Below are positions 58,873-64,000 of a stretch of DNA of 64,000 nucleotides, piece after piece. The stretch is taken from the NCBI GenBank assembly GCA_003254905.1, contig QANU01075165.1, forward strand, positions 1-64,000, read 5' to 3'. The position numbers and the translations under genes were made by a program. The stretch is from Nissolia schottii (Eukaryota > Streptophyta > Magnoliopsida > Fabales > Fabaceae). The notes beneath the pieces were generated by a model. It had not been told where the DNA came from. It ran no database searches and saw only the letters and a program-made list of their open reading frames with translations. Numbering within the stretch: position 1 is the stretch's first letter; each line of letters begins with the position of its first letter.

Positions 58873-61800
58873 TCATCGACTATGCAATCTGCACAGCACC
58901 TTTGAACACTCAATCGAAGAAAGGTCCCGGGTTTCTAGGGAGTCCATTTCAATGGAGACTTCCTTTAACGTGGCAGAAGATGTTCTGCTACCTTGCTTCT
59001 TACAAAGTTGAGATAATGCTTCAACGATGTCCCTCATTGGAGGTCGGTTTTTCGAGACTTCGTTGACACATTTGAATGCAAGTGAAGCCAGACTATCAAG
59101 CTTATGCACATCATATTTTCCATTCAGTTGTGAATCCACAATTTCTTCCCATCCAACCGTCCCCTCTCCTTCCATTGCAGCCTAATCATAACCAGAAAGA
59201 AACACTGAGAATCCTAAACTATTTAAAGGCTATATATTCACTTGCATATATTTCAAATGCATCAACATTTATGCATGTACAACAGCACAAGAATACTCAG
59301 AAGCCCACACGCAGACACGGTTCTTACTAGTTTTACATATTCCATAAGACCCTGCTGTGGATTCCTTCCAGTAATAAGCTCAAACAGTAGCACACCAAAA
59401 CTATAGACGTCACTTTTCTTAGTGAAGGTTCTTGTCGACATATACTCTGGATCAAGGTATCCAAAAGTTCCCCTGACATTTGACGCACGAGGTTTGATCA
59501 TCTCTGGTCTGGAAAGCCCAAAGTCAGTGACCTGCTCGGTAAAATTAGGTATGTTAAAAGTATATTGGAAAGGAATGTTTTAATCTTCAATCTGGATGAA
59601 AACAAGAGAAGGGATAGAGTGGGAAAGAAAATTTTCAGCATCATCTTTTCTTTACAATAACAAGGTATTAATGTAATAAAAGCACCATTTAAATAAGAAA
59701 ATACGACATTGTTTAATTCTTCCTCACAATGCTTTCAAGCATCTTCAAAAATTAGGTAAGATAATATCATTTTGATGAATGGTATAAATTAAATGTGGCG
59801 AATGCAATGCATATATTAGGAGTTTAGAGCAAACAGGAGAAAGAATCCTAAGATTTCTCAGAATTAACAATGCACCAATGAATGTTTTCAATATCACCAC
59901 CGGTCCTCGTCATCTTACTGTGAATTAAATGCAAAGATTACCTTAGCTCTCATGTACTGGTTCAGCAGTATGTTGGATGATTTGATGTCTCGGTGCACAA
60001 CAGGTGGAGAAGCCTGCAATGAGTTGCTTCCAAAAGTAAGAAGAAACCAAAAGTAAACCTATTTCTTCCAAGTTCTCTATGTTAAGTTAACTAGCAAGAT
60101 TTAAGCATACTGTATACCCCATAATGTAGATATTCTAGTCCCCTTGCAACATCTAGTGCAATGCTAAGTCTCACATCCCAGATCAATGGCTCATGCTTTT
60201 GGCCTAAATCATCAGCAAATACAAAAAGTACTTAAAATAGAGAACAAGAAGAGTTCAATTAAAAACTCTTCTAACTTCTCAAAGGAAAATATGAAGTTTG
60301 TTTACTAGGATAAACTTGTACTCAACAGGCATAAATGGTCAAGATGACTCTATGTTGAAGTTGATGAAAACAGGCGAATATATATACAGCTCAGTACTAT
60401 CACATTGTATAGCGGTTTTAACTTAGTAAAAAGCCAATGGTGGTCTTGAGGAGGGACGAAAAACCCTCTTTGTGAACAGCAGGGCATCACATAGTATAGC
60501 GTGGTATTGCACTTCCAAGAAAGTAACATAACCTCCAGTCAGAGGATAATGAAATATAAATTTCAACAAAAAAAAAAAAACAAAAACAGTAAAATCAACT
60601 CAGTTATTGAATTATATAAGTTCACTAATATATCATCCCCGAAAGACAATGCAAATGCACATGCTTCCCTGAACTCAAACAAAGATTCAGATCAGTATTG
60701 TTATGGACAAACAATAACAGCATTAGCAACTGAAAATATTTACTCAGCAATATCCAAACAATTTCGCCTACCAGCATAAAATGACAAGAGTATCTCTTCT
60801 TACCATACAAATGAGAAGCAAGACTGCCATTGCTCATATATATGTAAAGGAGCATATGCTGTCCTCTTTCTGCAGCATATCCCACCAAACCTACAAGATT
60901 TTTATGATGTAATCTTCCAAGCAATAAGACCTGTTAGCATGAAAACAAAGATTGAGAAAGTTTCAATCATATAATCTTCCAAATTCAATTTTTAGATCCC
61001 CGATCCCTGTATAAAAGATAGGAGTAGGGAAAAGTTCACGGGTATCATATTGGAATTTAAATGGAGTTAGCAATAGAGTTGCTCTCACTCCCAGCCTCCC
61101 ACCATTATTTACTAATGTATACTTAGTTTTCCCTCAATAGAAATTTTCTAAGGTAAAGAGACAGTTATTTTCACATTGCAGTGCAGAGAATCCATGTGTG
61201 AAACCAATATACTTAAGCAACCTTGCCGAACAAAAAAGATGATTCCTTATTTAACACACGAGCAAACTTCCAGTTATTACCTCAGTCAAAAATTCCTTTT
61301 CTCCTTGACTTGAATCTGTACCAAGAACTTTAACCGCAACTGTCTCACCGGAGGACATCTCAGCTTTGTAAACAGGACCAAATGCTCCATGGCCTATGAC
61401 GGTTGTGAAATTAGAAGTTGCCTTTTGTATATCTCTGGTAAAGGAGTTACAGGGTAAAAGAAACAAAGAGATATAAAACTTGAGCAAGTCTGCAATACTA
61501 ATAACAGCAAATATTAGATAGTAAATGCCTGCCAATTTCAGCCACTGAACCACAGATAAGTATATAAGAATAAGACCCCACATTAATCAAACACTCAAAA
61601 ACTAAAAAGTTTATAAAAAAAAGAAAAAAAAAGTTGGCCATAATCCCCCACATTGCTATTGCTATTCTTTAACAGTTAGTCTTTTTCTAGGGTTAAACTA
61701 TACAATTACTGCATTCTATATTTACTTATCAGCAAAGTCTGTTATCCTAATCCTTTTTTTTGTTACATATCATGGTCCTATCAGTTCTGGTTTTTCTCTA

Positions 61801-62353
61801 ATCTGTATTAGAGAGAATGTATCTTTAGTCTTTACATTCTCATTGTCTGTAATATCTAAACCATGTTCTCCACTCTCCACATCTCAATTGGAGCTAACCC
61901 AGTATTTAACACTTTCTTTTATTTTCCCACCTTTCCTTGCGTTACCACGTACTACCTTAATGAACAAGAAATGCAGTTCATGAAAGCAGGAAATAACTAT
62001 AAGGCTCTCATGCAACAAAAGTTGACATACTTGTAAGAATACTTGGGAATTCCACATGCTGAAACTACATTCTTCCTCCTAAGTCCTTCCAACCATAAAG
62101 ACATGTTACTCCAGTCAGATGTTCTGGGTGACTCAAGGCCTACATTGGATTCTGATAATGTTGTGCTGGAATCAACCCCTTTGATACGAATAGGAATTGT
62201 TGCTGTTTTCTGAGAACTGCTCTTCTGCACCTGTGTACTCTTCCTTCCACACCTGAAGCAGAATAAAATTGAAAATGCCAAACCTAATCCAACCACAAAG
62301 CCTATGCAAATCCCTATTATCAAAGTCCAGGGAATCATGTTCATCTCAAGCAT
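58873..62353 (-). CDS. Calcium/calmodulin-regulated receptor-like kinase (CRLK type)
   Basis: Plasma-membrane Ser/Thr kinase like CRLK1/CRLK2, which bind calmodulin and act in cold/MAPK signalling; there is no large ectodomain. Seven coding exons: 62353-62031, 61434-61281, 60930-60804, 60203-60118, 60013-59942, 59531-59328, 59181-58873; phases agree, 424 aa. One span at about residues 8-32 ([20 protein letters not shown]), then a Cys/Arg-rich stop-transfer (CFRCGRK). A juxtamembrane block contains [15 protein letters not shown] and SGIPKYSY-type residues before the kinase (about 118-385). Kinase motifs are intact: [10 protein letters not shown] (122-131), Lys143 in [14 protein letters not shown] with Asp239, DFG at 257-259, [10 protein letters not shown], and [13 protein letters not shown]. 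The C-terminal tail after [11 protein letters not shown] is short. A uORF precedes the ATG. ATGs at codons 1, 4 and 6 are all possible starts; I chose the first. Confidence 0.92.
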
Positions 62354-63200
62354 ACTCAGGATACACACTCAGGCTACTTCAGTGGTTCCCATGTTCCTGA
62401 AAAATGTAGAGACAAAATCATCAGATAAAAAAATAAATTGAGTACTAAACCATTGTAGTAGTGAGGTATATTTTTCATTTGACTGCTATATGATATCTAC
62501 CATAAAATCTACCCAACCAACTTCCTTCCATGTTGATTGTTGAATAACAGAAAAACATTGTCCACAGCAAACCTTATTTCTGTCACGTCAGATTCAAAGG
62601 AAAATCTATCTGCGACCTAGAATCAAATCAAGAGGTCGGTATTCAAATCATTTTGGTTAACTAGTTAAACACTTATGGAGTGATTTGTTTTCAAGTTTTC
62701 AGTATACTCATTTATCGAAGAAGAAAGACACCAAAAAAATCTGGCACAAAATAGTGAAATGTAAAATCATCTTAATATAAGCAAACGAACTTGTATTTAC
62801 TTTGTGTGAATGATGATCTCCCAGCATGTAGTCCAAACAGGAAAAACAAGGGGAAATAAAAAAACGAGACTTAAGATAAGCAAATGGAGCTCAAAAAGAA
62901 GGAAAAAAGAAAAAATCAAGCCTTGCAAATGACTCACTGAACAAACGGAACCAGAGCAGAGCAACGAACCGTTCGATTCGGTGTTTTCTTCAGCAGGAAA
63001 AGAAGAAAACAGAAAAATTTCCATAAGAATGAAACGAAGTAAACAAACAATGGCAAGTTACCAGCAGAGAAGAAGAACCTGCGCCGTTAAATAAGTACAT
63101 AGAAATTCCAAGAGAGAGAGAGAGAGAGAGTTTACCCGGGGGGCAGAGAGTGAGCAATGGTGAGGAAATGCAAAGTCTTTGCGCGTGGCGACACAGAGTA
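62354..63200 (-). other. 5' leader of the kinase gene, with intron and uORF
   Basis: A leader intron runs from the donor GTGAGT (62937) to the acceptor TTTTTCAG (62397). After it, an upstream ATG at 62392 opens a 7-codon frame (MGTTEVA, stop at 62371-62369) ending 15 bases before the main ATG. The first leader exon lies upstream of 62938. A (GA)n run at about 63112-63130 falls in that leader or promoter, whose start is not defined. Confidence 0.6.
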
Positions 63201-64000
63201 GAATGTGTACGGACCCAATGACTGAATGAATGAGGGCAGAGGGCGGGATCCTTCAACTACGTAAGCGACGTGCCGTTTCGCTCCCCAAGCTACCATATTG
63301 CCACTTTTATGGATTTTATTTCGGAGACGTATTATGGTCAATTTTTTCGGATTCGACGATTTTGGGTCAACTGTTTCGAGCCTAAATCAACTCACCGCAA
63401 TATTTTTAAATTTCATGTAAATTGAAATGTTAGCTTCATTCTGGATGCAATTTGTTTAGGAATTTATTCTCTCATATTAAAATTAATCATGTGATAAGAG
63501 ATATAAACACAAAAATTTGAATTTGGTCATACCATTTTTAAGACAATTTAACTTATCCAAAACATTTGTGTTTTTATCTCTTTTACCTGACCAATTTTGA
63601 CATAAGAGAATTTATTCTCTTCTTAAATAGTAATAAACTTTTTTTGATAAGATTTTAAATATTTAATGCCTTGAAAATCTTTAAAGAAAATATTTTTTAA
63701 CAATTGGATTATTACCAAAATCTTTAATGTTAAAAATAATTATCAACATAAATAAATTTAAAAATTTTAAGTATTTTTACGAGACATTTCTTATTCCTTA
63801 TATTTTAAAAGAGTGACTTTTTCACAAAAATTCTAAAATTCTTTCTTGAGTCTCTCATACTCAAAGTCTACTACCATCCATAGTCTACTACTATGCATTG
63901 CTCATCACTTATCAGTCAGCCCCTGCCAAGTATCTTGTAAATAATATATTTTATCCAAACTAAAAAATAAAATGAAATGAACAAAAAAGTGATAAGATTT
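63201..64000. other. Promoter side of the kinase gene and AT-rich end
   Basis: No gene seen. The sequence becomes very AT-rich after 63400. Confidence 0.55.

Overview
The window looks like nuclear DNA of a dicot plant, most likely soybean (Glycine) or a close phaseoloid legume. Genes have GT-AG introns and are separated by AT-rich DNA full of transposon debris and long (TA)n microsatellites. A tandem pair of anthocyanidin reductase genes beside an ATK1-type kinesin and HSA32 fits a Glycine origin; the species is inferred from gene content and was not tested. There is one 123-base N gap (10808-10930) and single Ns at 14296, 32027 and 55290.

Layout. 1-14 kb: the end of a CACTA element, an intact intronless PR-1 gene (2831-3319), a 3.6 kb non-autonomous Helitron carrying a ferrochelatase exon, a TIR element carrying a broken basic-7S-globulin gene, diverged repeats around the N gap, and a 1.5 kb TIR element carrying a broken Ser-rich protein gene. 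17-27 kb: a four-exon TauE/SafE membrane protein gene (+) with a tRNA-derived SINE in intron 1, and a 17-exon kinesin-14 of ATK1 type (-). 27.5-34.6 kb: a transposon cluster. It holds a hAT-like element with the last coding segment of a tonoplast sugar transporter, and a 4.5 kb long-TIR element carrying a WD40 (JINGUBANG-like) gene fragment that is itself split by a 2.9 kb solo LTR with a perfect 5-bp target duplication. 35.8-46.7 kb: a DUF1218 gene (-), HSA32 (+) with a heat-shock element upstream, a small single-span membrane protein with a 1.9 kb leader intron (+), and a DUF3128 gene (+). 48.6-49.5 kb: a second hAT-like element. 50.3-58.3 kb: two ANR genes in tandem (+). 58.9-63.2 kb: a CRLK-type receptor-like kinase (-).

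For the spliced genes I placed every coding exon by splice sites and reading phase. The joined exons give lengths close to the family norm: TauE 458 aa, kinesin 807, DUF1218 170, HSA32 286, DUF3128 109, both ANRs 338, kinase 424. These are ordinary plant housekeeping, stress and flavonoid genes, not a cluster with one shared function. The ANR pair is the only local duplication.

The most unusual aspect is that five DNA transposons of at least three kinds (Helitron, hAT-like, long-TIR elements) within about 31 kb each carry a fragment of a different host gene. Second is the ANR pair: the upstream copy has lost the middle glycine of the NADPH-binding GxxGxxA motif, while the downstream copy keeps it and also has a G-box upstream.
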